The position numbers and the translations under genes were made by a program. Source: Candidatus Cottocaccamicrobium excrementipullorum (GTDB lineage Bacteria; Bacillota; Clostridia; Lachnospirales; Lachnospiraceae). Taken from it: 64,000 nt of DNA. The notes under the pieces were generated by a model. The model had not been told where the DNA came from and did not search any database. It worked only from the letters and a program-made list of their open reading frames with translations. The stretch is from assembly GCA_018713255.1 (NCBI GenBank), contig DVFL01000021.1:1-64000 (forward strand), read 5' to 3'. Positions 43,174 through 52,762 of the stretch are shown here, piece by piece. The first letter of the stretch is position 1. The number at the start of each line of letters is the position of its first letter.

Positions 43174-43420
43174 ATCAAATCTACACTCCTCCTTCACAAT
43201 ATCACGAATATTTGATTTTGAAACAATTATACGCTATATTTGATGATTATACAATAGTTCTACAAAAATGTTTCAAATCACAACAATAAAAAGGGAAATA
43301 ATCCATAATTTAAGTTGAAAATACGAAACTTTATTGGTATTATTAGATAAACAAAAGAGATGGAACAAAACAAGTGATGGGAATATGTACTAATATGAAA
43401 CATAACGATGGGGAGAGTGT
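43174..43420. promoter_or_regulatory. Divergent control region with inverted repeat
   Basis: GATTTTGAAAC (43214-43224) and GTTTCAAATC (43270-43279) form an inverted pair 45 bp apart; related TTGAAA/GAAAC words occur at 43315-43330. These are candidate binding sites for the PrpR-like regulator. I saw no sigma-54 -24/-12 promoter. AT-rich -10-like boxes occur on both strands. Confidence 0.5.
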
Positions 43421-44767
43421 ATGAAGCTTCTGGTAATTGCGGATGATTTTACTGGTGCGCTGGACACTGGAGTACAATTTGCTGAACAGGGCATTACCAC
43501 ACATATTCTGTATCAGCCGGACTTAACGGCAGATCAACTTAGAGAAGCTGATGGAGAGGTGTTGGTAATTGATGCGGAAACCAGACATTTGAACGGCGAT
43601 CAGGCGTATAAAACAGTGTACAGCATTGTGAAAGCTGCTACAGAGAATTCCGTTCCTTATATTTACAAGAAAACAGATTCTGGGCTTCGGGGCAATATTG
43701 GTGAAGAACTGCAGGCGGCTTTAGATGCCAGCGGATTACAATATCTTACCTTTATTCCAGCCCTTCCGGCAATGAATCGGATAACGGTAAATGGGATTCA
43801 TTACATTGATAAAATTCCTGTGAGGGACAGTGTGTTCGGCGCAGACTTATTTAATCCGGTGCCGACGTCAAATGTTAAAGATCTGTTTCAGCAGGCAGAC
43901 TGCCCAGTGAAGGTTTACCGGGCAGGAGAACAGAGAATACCTGGGCAAACCAGGGAAATCGGGATTTTTGATGCGAAAACTCAGCAGGATATTGTGCAGA
44001 TTGTAACGGAACTTCAAAAAAAGAATACCCTGGGGGTTATGGCAGGCTGTACAGGTTTTGCCGCTGTACTTGCAGATCATTTAAATTTGAGCAGGAGGAA
44101 AGTGGAGATTCCGTTTACCGCGGAAAAATTGTTTATTTTGTGCGGCAGTATTAATGATATCAGCAGGAGACAGATCGAATACGCGGAGCAGCAGGGGATC
44201 AGACGGGTGACAATGAAGCCTTTTCAGCTTGCACCCAGATATTTGGAGTCAGAGGAAGGGATCCAGTGGCTTGCATGGCTGAAGGATTACTGCAGCAGCG
44301 GAAGAACTTGCGTGGTAGAAACGGGAATCTCTGATCCAGAACGGGTTCGTGCATATATGCGTGAGAAAGGCATTTCTCTGGAAGAAAGTCGATTAATGAT
44401 TGCAGATACCATGGGATTAATGTTAAAGCGGCTTTTAGATATGGGGCTTAAGGCTGCGGTAATGGTTATTGGAGGAGATACTCTTAACGGGTTCTTTCAT
44501 CAAATTCAGGCTCGTGAGATTACCATCTGCCGGGAATTAGAACCGGGAACAGTACTTTCTTATATCAGCTATCGTGGACAGCGCCAATGGATTATTTCTA
44601 AATCCGGAGGCTTTGGCCGTTCTGATCTTTTGGTGGATCTGGAAAATAACATAAAGGGAGGAAAGGAACAGAATGGAACAATATGTGATGAAGATGCCCA
44701 AAGCAGTGTACAGCGGATCCAATGCTCTGAAAAGTATTTCCGGGATTGTGAAGGGAAAATATCATAA
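43421..44767 (+). CDS. Four-carbon acid sugar kinase family (DUF1537, DtnK/OtnK-like)
   Basis: ATP-dependent kinase family that phosphorylates sugar acids such as D-threonate or erythronate at C4. The signature ADDFTGALDTG (7-17) and KKTDSGLRGNIG bind the substrate, and GGDTLNGFF with SKSGGFGRSDLL form the nucleotide half. A member of this family paired with a PdxA-type enzyme is the known D-threonate/erythronate route. At 448 residues it is about 25 longer than usual: the frame runs 95 bp into the next gene without a stop, adding a polar tail. GATGGGGAGAG precedes the ATG. First gene of the operon. Confidence 0.88.
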   Translation: MKLLVIADDFTGALDTGVQFAEQGITTHILYQPDLTADQLREADGEVLVIDAETRHLNGDQAYKTVYSIVKAATENSVPYIYKKTDSGLRGNIGEELQAALDASGLQYLTFIPALPAMNRITVNGIHYIDKIPVRDSVFGADLFNPVPTSNVKDLFQQADCPVKVYRAGEQRIPGQTREIGIFDAKTQQDIVQIVTELQKKNTLGVMAGCTGFAAVLADHLNLSRRKVEIPFTAEKLFILCGSINDISRRQIEYAEQQGIRRVTMKPFQLAPRYLESEEGIQWLAWLKDYCSSGRTCVVETGISDPERVRAYMREKGISLEESRLMIADTMGLMLKRLLDMGLKAAVMVIGGDTLNGFFHQIQAREITICRELEPGTVLSYISYRGQRQWIISKSGGFGRSDLLVDLENNIKGGKEQNGTICDEDAQSSVQRIQCSEKYFRDCEGKIS

Positions 44768-45842
44768 GGCAGCAGTTTTTACCGATCAAGGAATAACTGC
44801 TGCAGGGCTCCTTGGACTGGTAACAGATCACTTGAAGGAGGGCGGCCTGGAAATAGAGGTTCTTGACAATCTTGCAGCAGAGCCAAGTTATCATGAGGCC
44901 CAGGAGGCAGTAAATTGGTTCCGAAAAACCGGGGCAGATCTGATTGTGGCAGTAGGCGGCGGAAGTGTAATGGACGCGGCAAAGCTGGCTTCCATAGCGG
45001 CGGAAGGAGAAAATGGCGTGGCTCGCCTGCTGGATGATCCTCTGAAGGGGCGAAAGCTGGTGGAAACCATGATGGTTCCTACCACGGCGGGAACTGGATC
45101 AGAGGCTACGCCAAACAGTATTGTGGCAGTGCCGGAGAAAGAATTAAAGGTGGGCATTGTGAATGAAGCGATGCTGCCGGATTACGTGGTTTTGGACGGC
45201 GCAATGATAAAAAAGCTTCCTAAAAAAATTGCTGCTTCCACTGGCGTGGACGCTCTGGCCCACGGAATTGAGTGTTTTACTTCGAAAAAAGCGAATCCCT
45301 TCAGCAATCTTTTTGCTATGGAAGCGCTGAAACTGATTTTCCCGAATATAGAAAAAGCCTGCTGTGATGAGAATGCTATGGAAGAAAAAAACAATATGCT
45401 TTTGGCGGCCTTTTACGCAGGTGCAGCGATTACCGCTTCTGGAACCACGGCAGTTCACGCTCTTTCTTATCCCTTAGGAGGACGTTATCATATTCCTCAT
45501 GGAGTGGCCAATGCCATGCTCCTTCTTCCGGTAATGGAATTTAACCGGCCGACCTGCCTGAATGAGTTTGCTGCGGTTTACGATGAGCTGAAGCCTGGGG
45601 CGGGAGCAGAATCTAAAGAAGAAAAAGCGGACTGGGTTCTGGGGAGGATGGAAAGAATTATTAAAAATTTGGAAATCCCCACATCTTTGACTGAGTTTGG
45701 AATCGGCATGGATGATCTGGATGACCTGGTAAAAGCCGGAATGGAAGTGAAACGGCTGCTGAATAATAATAAGCGAATCGTCACAGCGGAAGATGCCAGA
45801 AAACTTTATTTTTCCATTATGAAAACAAAACAAGGGAACTAG
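44673..45842 (+). CDS. Iron-containing (group III) alcohol dehydrogenase
   Basis: NAD(P)-dependent oxidoreductase of the Fe-ADH type. Cofactor loop GGGSVMDAAK at 95-104; TTAGTGSEAT; metal ligands Asp193 and His197 in GVDALAHG, and His262 and His276 in the VHALSYPLGG/HIPHG segment. 389 residues is standard. It begins inside the kinase frame behind AGGGAGGAAAGG, so the two are tightly coupled. In the pathway it could oxidise or reduce an aldehyde or hydroxyacid; the substrate is not clear from sequence. The next gene follows after 9 bp. Confidence 0.92.
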   Translation: MEQYVMKMPKAVYSGSNALKSISGIVKGKYHKAAVFTDQGITAAGLLGLVTDHLKEGGLEIEVLDNLAAEPSYHEAQEAVNWFRKTGADLIVAVGGGSVMDAAKLASIAAEGENGVARLLDDPLKGRKLVETMMVPTTAGTGSEATPNSIVAVPEKELKVGIVNEAMLPDYVVLDGAMIKKLPKKIAASTGVDALAHGIECFTSKKANPFSNLFAMEALKLIFPNIEKACCDENAMEEKNNMLLAAFYAGAAITASGTTAVHALSYPLGGRYHIPHGVANAMLLLPVMEFNRPTCLNEFAAVYDELKPGAGAESKEEKADWVLGRMERIIKNLEIPTSLTEFGIGMDDLDDLVKAGMEVKRLLNNNKRIVTAEDARKLYFSIMKTKQGN

Positions 45843-45851
45843 GAGGCGCTT

Positions 45852-46745
45852 ATGATGGAAATCAAAGGAATTATTCCTCCGGTGATTACTCCCATGAATG
45901 AAGATGAAAGTATCTGTCTGCCGGAGCTTCGCCGGCAGGTAAGCCGGCTGATTCAAGCCGGAGTCCACGGAATTTTCGCTCTGGGAACCAATGGGGAAGG
46001 CTATATTTTATCAGAAAAGGAAAAGGAACAGGTATTGGATGCAGTGATTGAGGAGACCGGAGGAAGGGTTCCTGTTTACGCGGGAACGGGCTGCATCAGC
46101 ACCAAAGAAACCATTCGGATGTCTCTGCTGGCGGAATCTCTGGGGGCGGACATTCTTTCCATTATCACCCCTTCCTTTGCAGCGGCTTCACAAGAAGAAC
46201 TTTATGAGCATTATCGGAGAGTGGCAGAATCGGTAAAATTGCCTATTGTTCTTTACAATATACCTGCGAGAACAGGAAATGCTATTTTGCCGGCTACCGC
46301 AGCCCGGCTGGCAGAGATTGATAATATTGTTGGAATTAAGGATTCTTCAGGTAATTTCGACAACATGCTGCAGTACATTGAATTGACAAGACACCTGGAC
46401 TTTAAGGTTCTTTCTGGAAATGATTCTTTAATTCTCTGGAATTTACTGGCAGGAGGAGCAGGAGGAATCGCTGGCTGTGCCAATGTCTATCCCAGAAATA
46501 TGGCGGCAATTTATGACCGTTTCTGTGCTGGCGATCTTGATGGAGCGAGGAAGGCTCAGGATGCTATTCGTTCGTTCCGTAATTGTTTCCGGTACGGAAA
46601 TCCGAATACCATTGTGAAAGCGGCAGTTGCCATGCTGGGATATCCTGTAGGGCCGTGCCGTGCCCCCTTCAACCGAATTTCGCCGGAAGGGCGTCAGGCT
46701 TTGGAAGAAGTGCTTAGGGCGAATCAGGAACTGGGAATGGAATGA
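45852..46745 (+). CDS. DHDPS/N-acetylneuraminate lyase-family aldolase (297 aa)
   Basis: A TIM-barrel class I aldolase. The Schiff-base Lys163 lies in VGIKDSSG and the catalytic Tyr135 in LYNIPARTG. The loop that binds the alpha-keto acid reads GTNGEG (45-50), with Asn where biosynthetic DapA has a second Thr. That change, and the catabolic neighbours, argue against lysine synthesis and for cleavage of a 2-keto acid or a 2-keto-3-deoxy sugar acid to pyruvate plus an aldehyde. AGGAGG precedes the ATG pair. It overlaps the next gene's frame by 4 bp. Confidence 0.88.
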   Translation: MMEIKGIIPPVITPMNEDESICLPELRRQVSRLIQAGVHGIFALGTNGEGYILSEKEKEQVLDAVIEETGGRVPVYAGTGCISTKETIRMSLLAESLGADILSIITPSFAAASQEELYEHYRRVAESVKLPIVLYNIPARTGNAILPATAARLAEIDNIVGIKDSSGNFDNMLQYIELTRHLDFKVLSGNDSLILWNLLAGGAGGIAGCANVYPRNMAAIYDRFCAGDLDGARKAQDAIRSFRNCFRYGNPNTIVKAAVAMLGYPVGPCRAPFNRISPEGRQALEEVLRANQELGME

Positions 46746-46765
46746 TGAAAATGGAGGATGGAAGA

Positions 46766-47824
46766 ATGAGACCGTTAATCGGAATTACCATGGGAGATCC
46801 AGCCAGTATCGGGCCGGAGATTACTGCAAAGACGTTTCATCATTCGGAGTTGTTTCAACGGTGCCGGCCTTTGGTGGTCGGTGACGCCTCCATGATGGAA
46901 GAAGGGATTCGCAGTGCAGGGGTCCAGGAAATGTCTGTTCATCCGATTCACAATCCTGAGGAAGGAATTTATCGCCCTGGAATCATTGATGTGATCGATT
47001 TGAAATTGGTGGAGCGAGGAAGTCTGGAAATCGGGAAGGTATCGGCTCAGGCCGGAGAGGCGGCATTTCAATATGTCAAGAAAGTGATTGAGCTGGCCAT
47101 GGCAGGAAAAATAGATGCCACAGTTACCAATGCATTAAATAAAGAAGCAATGAATTTGGCGGGTCATCATTTTTCCGGCCATACGGAAATCTACGCTTAT
47201 TATACAGGAACCAGGAAATATTCCATGATGCTGGTTCATGAAAACCTCCGGGTAGTTCATGTATCTACCCATGTATCGCTGCGGGAGGCCTGCGATTTGG
47301 TGAAAAAGGAACGAGTGCTGGAAGTAATCCGTATTGCATGGAACGCCCTGCGGCAAATGGGAATAGATCATCCTAAAATCGGCGTGGCTGGATTAAATCC
47401 TCACTGCGGAGAACACGGGCTTTTTGGCAGGGAGGAGATTGATGAAATTGAACCAGCTGTAAAACTGGCCAGAGAGGAAGGAATTCTGGCCGATGGTCCC
47501 ATTCCGCCGGATACGGTTTTTTCCAAAGCAAGAGGCGGATGGTATGACGCGGTGGTGGCAATGTATCATGATCAGGGACATATCCCCTTAAAAGTGGTGG
47601 GATTTGTGTATAATCAAAAGAATGGCTGCTGGGATGCAGTGGAGGGAGTGAATATTACCCTGGGACTTCCCATTATCCGCACCAGCGTGGATCATGGCAC
47701 AGCCTTTGATCAGGCGGGCAAAGGAACAGCAAGTGAGAAAAGCCTTCAGAATGCGATTGATTATGCCATAAAAATGGCAGAAGGAAAACGAAGAAAAAAA
47801 CCAGACCAGTCCTTTATGCGGTAA
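46766..47824 (+). CDS. PdxA-family (PdxA2-like) 4-phosphate sugar-acid dehydrogenase
   Basis: NAD-dependent dehydrogenase that oxidises and decarboxylates a 4-phospho acid. Metal-binding His residues lie in GHTEIYAYY, GLNPHCGEHGLFG and MYHDQGHIPLK; substrate contacts are in ITMGDPASIGPE. In D-threonate or D-erythronate catabolism, PdxA2 converts the kinase product to DHAP and CO2. Being next to a DUF1537 kinase and far from pyridoxine genes supports that role over vitamin B6 synthesis. The ATG has GGAGG 8 bases upstream and begins right at MRPLIGITMG; an ATG 24 bp earlier overlaps the aldolase stop. Confidence 0.92.
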   Translation: MRPLIGITMGDPASIGPEITAKTFHHSELFQRCRPLVVGDASMMEEGIRSAGVQEMSVHPIHNPEEGIYRPGIIDVIDLKLVERGSLEIGKVSAQAGEAAFQYVKKVIELAMAGKIDATVTNALNKEAMNLAGHHFSGHTEIYAYYTGTRKYSMMLVHENLRVVHVSTHVSLREACDLVKKERVLEVIRIAWNALRQMGIDHPKIGVAGLNPHCGEHGLFGREEIDEIEPAVKLAREEGILADGPIPPDTVFSKARGGWYDAVVAMYHDQGHIPLKVVGFVYNQKNGCWDAVEGVNITLGLPIIRTSVDHGTAFDQAGKGTASEKSLQNAIDYAIKMAEGKRRKKPDQSFMR

Positions 47825-47888
47825 TTCATAAGAAGATGGATATGTTTGATAAACAAAGTTTACATAGAAGGATAAAAGGAGGATCAAC

Positions 47889-49511
47889 ATGAAGAAAAGA
47901 TGGTTATCAATGGCAGCGGTATTGACAGCAGCCGGCATTTTGCTGGCAGGATGTGGAACGAGCGGAGGAACATCAACTACCGCAGCTCAAGGACAGGGCG
48001 GAGAAGCTCAAGAATCAGGAACGGGGGAAACTCAGGCGGCAGAGGGGACGAAGACCTATACCATGTTTATGAGAGGAACCTTTATTGATTGGATCGGTGA
48101 GCTTAAATGGTATGACGAGGCAGAAAAACGGACAGGCGTTCATGTTGAATACGTAAAGGGACCAAATGATCAGGAAGATGCCTATGCAGAAGTAGATCAG
48201 CGGCTGATTTCTGGAACATTGCCGGATGCTGCCATGTGCCGTCAGGCTCAGGCCAATGTATATGGATCTCAGGGAGCTTTCCGGGATCTGGCGCCGCTGA
48301 TTGAGGAATATGCCCCCAATATTCAGGCTTACCTGGATGAAAATCCAGATTATGCGGCGTTGGTTACAAATGATGACGGTACGATTTACGGGCTGTTGAA
48401 CGAAACACCAAAGCTGGCGGACTTCGTGTTCTATCGGGCAGATCATTTCAGAAAAGCTGGAGTTGACCCCTCTCAGATTAAGACGGTGGATGATTTTACC
48501 CAGGCCATGAAAACATTGAAAGAGTATTATGGAAAGGACAACCCTAACTATTATCCTTTATGCGGACGGGATACTTTCTTCCGCTACGCTGCTTGGTTTG
48601 ACTGTGCCAACAATATTTCGGCGGAAGAGTCTAACGGAATTTACTATAACGCGGCAAAAGATGGTATGGATATTTATGCGGATAATTTCTACCATATGAT
48701 GGAAGTGCTCAAGGGCTGGTATGATGACGGTCTGGTAAATCCTGAGTGGGTGGCAGGAAGCTACAGTGAAGGAGACTGGGAAGCCGCTATGCTCAACGGC
48801 GACTGCTCCATTGGTTATGATTTTATGACCAGGCCTCAGTGGTTCTTGGACAATGGCGGACCGGACATTGATCCGGATTATGAGATCGCTGTCCTTGACA
48901 ATATTGAAGATGAAAATGGAAACATTAAAAAGTACCAGGTGGATTTCCCGTACAATGAGCAGCGGGCAACGGTAATCAATGCTGCCACGGATGACGAGAC
49001 GGCCCAGACGATTATCCAGTTTATTGATTATTTCTGGGGTGAGGAAGGACAGACTCTTTGCAGCTGGGGCGTAGAAGGCGAAAGCTATCAGGTAGTTGAC
49101 GGCAAAAAGGAATTTATTGTGGATTACTCTACAGAGGAATCTAAGCCTGCAGGAGAGAAGAAGTGGTCCTTCTTAAATGACCGTTATACGGTGTGCAAGC
49201 CTGTTGATGATGAAGCGTTTTATGCTTGGAACGGAGATGTAGTAAAAGACGCGGCAGCAAGGCTGTTTGATGAAGATCATTTGATGGATGCTTACAATAT
49301 TAAATATACAGAGGATCAGCTGGAAGAACTGAGCACTTTGACTGCAACCTTAAATGAGCAGGTAAAATCCAATCTTACTGGATTTGTGACAGGAAGAACC
49401 GAGCTGAACGAAGCAAATTGGCAGGCTTTCTTGGATGATATGGACAGCAAGGGCTACAGCAGAGTGGAGGAGATTCAGCTGGAGGCTTTCCGCAGCACTT
49501 ATGATGAATAA
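47889..49511 (+). CDS. Extracellular sugar-binding lipoprotein of ABC importer (LplA/LipO type)
   Basis: Signal peptide with lipobox LAGC (Cys near 22) and a Gly/Gln/Ser/Thr spacer, then a large binding domain of SBP family 1 (540 residues in all). LplA-type features: VEYVKGPNDQEDAYAEVDQR, PDAAMCRQAQAN, GTIYGLLNETPK and a C-terminal TGRTELNEANWQAFLDDMDS. These large binding proteins work with LplB/YtcP-type permeases on oligosaccharides. AAAGGAGG precedes the ATG. The first transporter gene, it is followed by a hairpin that probably raises its level relative to the permeases. Confidence 0.93.
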   Translation: MKKRWLSMAAVLTAAGILLAGCGTSGGTSTTAAQGQGGEAQESGTGETQAAEGTKTYTMFMRGTFIDWIGELKWYDEAEKRTGVHVEYVKGPNDQEDAYAEVDQRLISGTLPDAAMCRQAQANVYGSQGAFRDLAPLIEEYAPNIQAYLDENPDYAALVTNDDGTIYGLLNETPKLADFVFYRADHFRKAGVDPSQIKTVDDFTQAMKTLKEYYGKDNPNYYPLCGRDTFFRYAAWFDCANNISAEESNGIYYNAAKDGMDIYADNFYHMMEVLKGWYDDGLVNPEWVAGSYSEGDWEAAMLNGDCSIGYDFMTRPQWFLDNGGPDIDPDYEIAVLDNIEDENGNIKKYQVDFPYNEQRATVINAATDDETAQTIIQFIDYFWGEEGQTLCSWGVEGESYQVVDGKKEFIVDYSTEESKPAGEKKWSFLNDRYTVCKPVDDEAFYAWNGDVVKDAAARLFDEDHLMDAYNIKYTEDQLEELSTLTATLNEQVKSNLTGFVTGRTELNEANWQAFLDDMDSKGYSRVEEIQLEAFRSTYDE

Positions 49512-49530
49512 ACGCAACGGTTACCAGTAA

Positions 49531-49572
49531 GAGAGCAAGGGGGATTGGAATATCCTTCTCCCCCTCTCTTTT
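49531..49572 (+). terminator. Intra-operon attenuating hairpin after the binding-protein gene
   Basis: GAGAG and GGGGGA pair with TCCCCC and CTCTC, followed by TTTT. Partial termination or mRNA stabilisation here would give excess binding protein over permease, as is common in sugar ABC operons. Confidence 0.7.
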
Positions 49573-49683
49573 ACCGCAGCAGCTTAATGGTCCGGCAGAG
49601 CAGATGCGCTGCCGGCTGCAAAGAATAACGCCGCAAAGATGCCGGATTGTTATGCAGCAGCAAAAAGAAGGGGGAATGGTTCA

Positions 49684-50652
49684 ATGCCCAGAATGTTAAA
49701 AAAAGCATCGGCAGAAGCAGTGCCGAGAAAGCCGCTGAAGCAGCGGATCATAAAAGACATACGAAAAAATTATTTGTTGTATCTGCTCTTGATTCCTGGA
49801 ATAATTACGCTGGTGTTGTTTAAATTAGGACCCTTGGGCGGTATGGTAATTGCCTTTGAAGATTTCAGTGCTTTTCAGGGAGTCTTTGGAAGCAAATGGG
49901 TAGGACTGGAAAATTTTAAAAGAATTCTTCAAGATCCTTATATGATTACTCTGGTGAAAAATACAGTGATCCTGGCCGTGCTGTCTATTGTGGTAGTATT
50001 TCCTATTCCGGTACTGTTTTCTTTGTTTTTAAATGAAGTAAGGCAGGCCAGAATCAAAAACAGCGTACAGACCTTAAGTTTTCTGCCCTATTTTATTTCT
50101 TCAGCCGTTATGGTTTCCATTTTATATACTTTGGTTTCGCCTTCTTACGGACTGATTAATAATATCATCAAATTTTTCGGCGGGACGCCTATATATTTTA
50201 TGGCCGAACCAGAGTGGTTCAGACCCTTGTATATTATTCTGCAGATCTGGCAGACTTTTGGGTATTCTTCTATTATTTACCTGGCTGGGATTACTTCTAT
50301 TGATCAGACATTGTATGAGGCAGCTGAAGTAGATGGAGCTAATCGCTGGCAGAAAATGTTCAAGATTACCCTGCCTCAGATTTCCAGCTCCATCGTTGTA
50401 ATGCTGATTATCAGTATCGGAAACATTTTCTCTGTGGACCTGGATCGGATTTTGCTGATGTATAACCCCAGCGTTTATGAGACAGCAGATGTAATCCAGT
50501 CTTATGTTTACCGGATTGGTTTTGAGTCTACTGGATTTCCGGATTACAGTTACGGAACTGCTGTGAATATCCTGAAATCGATCATTGCATTTGTGCTGGT
50601 TATCATTGCAAATAAGCTGGCTGCAAAATATTCCGAAACCAGGCTGTTCTAG
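49684..50652 (+). CDS. ABC sugar permease, LplB type (322 aa)
   Basis: One of two membrane subunits of the importer. Six helices; the first begins YLLYLLLIPGIITLVLF. The conserved EAA loop that docks the ATPase reads LYEAAEVDGANRWQKMFKIT. C-terminal YSYGTAVNILKSIIAFVLV is typical of LplB. I chose the ATG in MPRMLKKAS, behind AAGGGGG. No ATPase gene is present in this operon, so a shared MsmK-like ATPase elsewhere is expected, as is usual for LplABC systems. Confidence 0.92.
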   Translation: MPRMLKKASAEAVPRKPLKQRIIKDIRKNYLLYLLLIPGIITLVLFKLGPLGGMVIAFEDFSAFQGVFGSKWVGLENFKRILQDPYMITLVKNTVILAVLSIVVVFPIPVLFSLFLNEVRQARIKNSVQTLSFLPYFISSAVMVSILYTLVSPSYGLINNIIKFFGGTPIYFMAEPEWFRPLYIILQIWQTFGYSSIIYLAGITSIDQTLYEAAEVDGANRWQKMFKITLPQISSSIVVMLIISIGNIFSVDLDRILLMYNPSVYETADVIQSYVYRIGFESTGFPDYSYGTAVNILKSIIAFVLVIIANKLAAKYSETRLF

Positions 50653-50681
50653 CTGGGAAGAGGAGAAAGGGAAGATGAATC

Positions 50682-51560
50682 ATGAAGAGAAAGAAGATCA
50701 AATTATTCGACGTTATCAATAATACGGTGCTGATTCTCATTGCGGCCATATGTGTATATCCATTTTTGTACATTTTCTTTGTGGCCTGCAGCGATGGTGC
50801 CTTTCTTGCCAGAGGACAGGTAACTTTTTTCCCGAAAGGGTTTAATCTGGAAGCCTTTAAGTATGTTTTAAACAATAATGATCTAAATGTATTCGGCGGA
50901 TTGCTGAATTCCTTCATTTATACGGCAGCGGGAACTTTTGTGGCGATTGCAGCTACATACATTACGGCCTATGCTCTGTCTCGTCCACAGTTGAAGCAGC
51001 GTTATGTACTGATGGGGCTGTTTACCATAACATGGGTGTTTGAAGCAGGAATTATTCCTCAGTATATTATTTACAGCGCCTGCGGATTTGTAAATAATCC
51101 TCTGGTAATGATTATTCCTAGCATGATTAATACACAGTTTTTGATTATCTGCAAAACTTATCTGGAGGGAATTCCTTTGGAACTGGAAGAAGCTGCTGTA
51201 GTAGACGGCGCCAACCAGTTTCAGATTCTTGCAAAAGTGTTTATGCCAATCTCCAAGCCGATTCTGGCAACAATCGGAACGTTCTATGCAGTGCAGATCT
51301 GGAATCAGTACCTGGTTCCGCAAATGTACTTAAAGGATGAACAGTTTCAGACTATTCAGCAGGTATTAAAGCAAGTTGTTATTACCAGCGGAGATTCTTC
51401 CACTACATTCCGAAATGTGGTGCAGAACGGTATTCTTTTAAATCAGCAGAATTTGAAGGCTGCCGCAATTTTTGTGGCTATGGTGCCCATTATCTGTGTA
51501 TATCCTTTTGTGCAAAAATATTTTAAGAAAGGCATTCTGATTGGATCAGTGAAGGGATAG
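50682..51560 (+). CDS. ABC sugar permease, LplC/YtcP type (292 aa)
   Basis: The second membrane subunit. Helix starts: NTVLILIAAICVYPFLYIFF and FLNSFIYTAAG-like segments; the EAA loop reads LEEAAVVDGANQFQILAKVF, with the downstream FMPISKPILATIGTF. 292 residues is normal. AAAGGGAAG before the ATG. It is 29 bp after LplB and 29 bp before the first beta-propeller gene, so enzymes and transporter share one transcript. Confidence 0.93.
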   Translation: MKRKKIKLFDVINNTVLILIAAICVYPFLYIFFVACSDGAFLARGQVTFFPKGFNLEAFKYVLNNNDLNVFGGLLNSFIYTAAGTFVAIAATYITAYALSRPQLKQRYVLMGLFTITWVFEAGIIPQYIIYSACGFVNNPLVMIIPSMINTQFLIICKTYLEGIPLELEEAAVVDGANQFQILAKVFMPISKPILATIGTFYAVQIWNQYLVPQMYLKDEQFQTIQQVLKQVVITSGDSSTTFRNVVQNGILLNQQNLKAAAIFVAMVPIICVYPFVQKYFKKGILIGSVKG

Positions 51561-51589
51561 ATGATCTGAGAACAAAAAGGAGGAATTCC

Positions 51590-52762
51590 ATGAGAGAATA
51601 TATTGAATTGCCGGTGATGGAAGAAAATGGAGCGTTGTATCACAACGGTCTTCTGGACACAGTGGAGGCGCTGATTCCTAATCGGCCTTTTCAAAGCTGT
51701 CACGCAGCAGATTTGCTGGAACTGCCCTGCGGAGATCTTCTTTGCTGCTGGTTCGCCGGTTCTGATGAGGGAAATGCGGACATCAGTATAGTGATGTCAA
51801 GGTTAAAGCAGGGAGAAAGTGTCTGGTCGGATCCAATAAAGATTTCAGATGATCCTACCCGTTCGGAACAGAATCCTTCTCTGTTTCTTGCTCCTGACGG
51901 AGAGCTGTGGGTAATGTATACCGCCCAGGAAGCCAGGACTCCTGAAATGAATCCTAAATTTAATCTGCAGTATACGGCGGAGATTCGCTGCCGTAAATCA
52001 AAGGATAATGGCTATACTTGGGGACCGGTGGAGGTAATGTTTTCTAGACCAGGATCTTTTTGCCGGCAGAAGATACAAGTGTTGTCCAGCGGCCGGTGGA
52101 TTTTTGGAAACTGGATTTGCTTCCCAGATGAGACACGGAATGGAAGCGATATTACGGTAATGCAGATTTCGGATGATCAGGGGAAATCCTGGCGAAGCGT
52201 GGAAGTACCGGAGAGCCGGGGGCGCGTTCATGCTAATGTGATTGAAACAGAGCCAGGGAAGCTGGTTGCTTTATTCCGGAGCCGTTTCGCAGATAATATT
52301 TATCGGTCGGTATCTTTAGACAATGGTGACACCTGGTCTGTGCCGGTGCGGACTGAGCTCCCGAACAATAATTCCAGTATTTCCGCTATCCGGCTTCAAA
52401 GCGGAGCGATCGCTCTGGTTTACAATCCAGTTCGGTTTAACGATGATATCACAAGAACTGTATGGCCGGCTCAGCGATGCCCGGTGACAGTTGCCATTTC
52501 TGAGGATGAAGGGATAACTTGGCCTTACCGCAGAGTAGTGGAGCCGGGAGAAGGGTTTACAGGACCATGGAATGATATCAATAACCGCCGTTATGAGTAT
52601 CCGGTGATGATCCAGGGAAAAGATGGAATGATTCACATCGCTTATAGCTGGGGAAGCCGTCGGTGTGTAAAGTATGTGTGTTTCAATGAAGCATGGGTTC
52701 GAGGAGAAAAAAAGGAATTGGGTGCGGAAAACAATCCTACGCTGCCTTGCCAAAGAGGCTGA
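51590..52762 (+). CDS. Cytoplasmic sialidase-like (BNR/Asp-box) beta-propeller enzyme (390 aa)
   Basis: Asp-box repeats (Ser-X-Asp-X-Gly-X-Thr/Ser-Trp) recur: SKDNGYTW, SDDQGKSW, SLDNGDTW and SEDEGITW, marking a six-bladed sialidase-like propeller (BNR_2). Other conserved-looking parts are FAGSDEGNADISIVMSRLK, SEQNPSLFLAPDGELWVMYT and HIAYSWGSRRCVKYV. There is no signal peptide, so it acts inside the cell on imported material. True sialidases have an Arg triad that I cannot confirm here; relatives annotated as sialidases include lyases and other glycosidases. AAAGGAGG before the ATG. The next gene starts at its stop codon. Confidence 0.85.
   Translation: MREYIELPVMEENGALYHNGLLDTVEALIPNRPFQSCHAADLLELPCGDLLCCWFAGSDEGNADISIVMSRLKQGESVWSDPIKISDDPTRSEQNPSLFLAPDGELWVMYTAQEARTPEMNPKFNLQYTAEIRCRKSKDNGYTWGPVEVMFSRPGSFCRQKIQVLSSGRWIFGNWICFPDETRNGSDITVMQISDDQGKSWRSVEVPESRGRVHANVIETEPGKLVALFRSRFADNIYRSVSLDNGDTWSVPVRTELPNNNSSISAIRLQSGAIALVYNPVRFNDDITRTVWPAQRCPVTVAISEDEGITWPYRRVVEPGEGFTGPWNDINNRRYEYPVMIQGKDGMIHIAYSWGSRRCVKYVCFNEAWVRGEKKELGAENNPTLPCQRG

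Noticed and set aside
43174-43420. Sigma-54 promoter for the kinase operon
   Set aside because: No TGGCAC-N5-TTGC-like sequence on the plus strand, and the regulator lacks its ATPase motifs.
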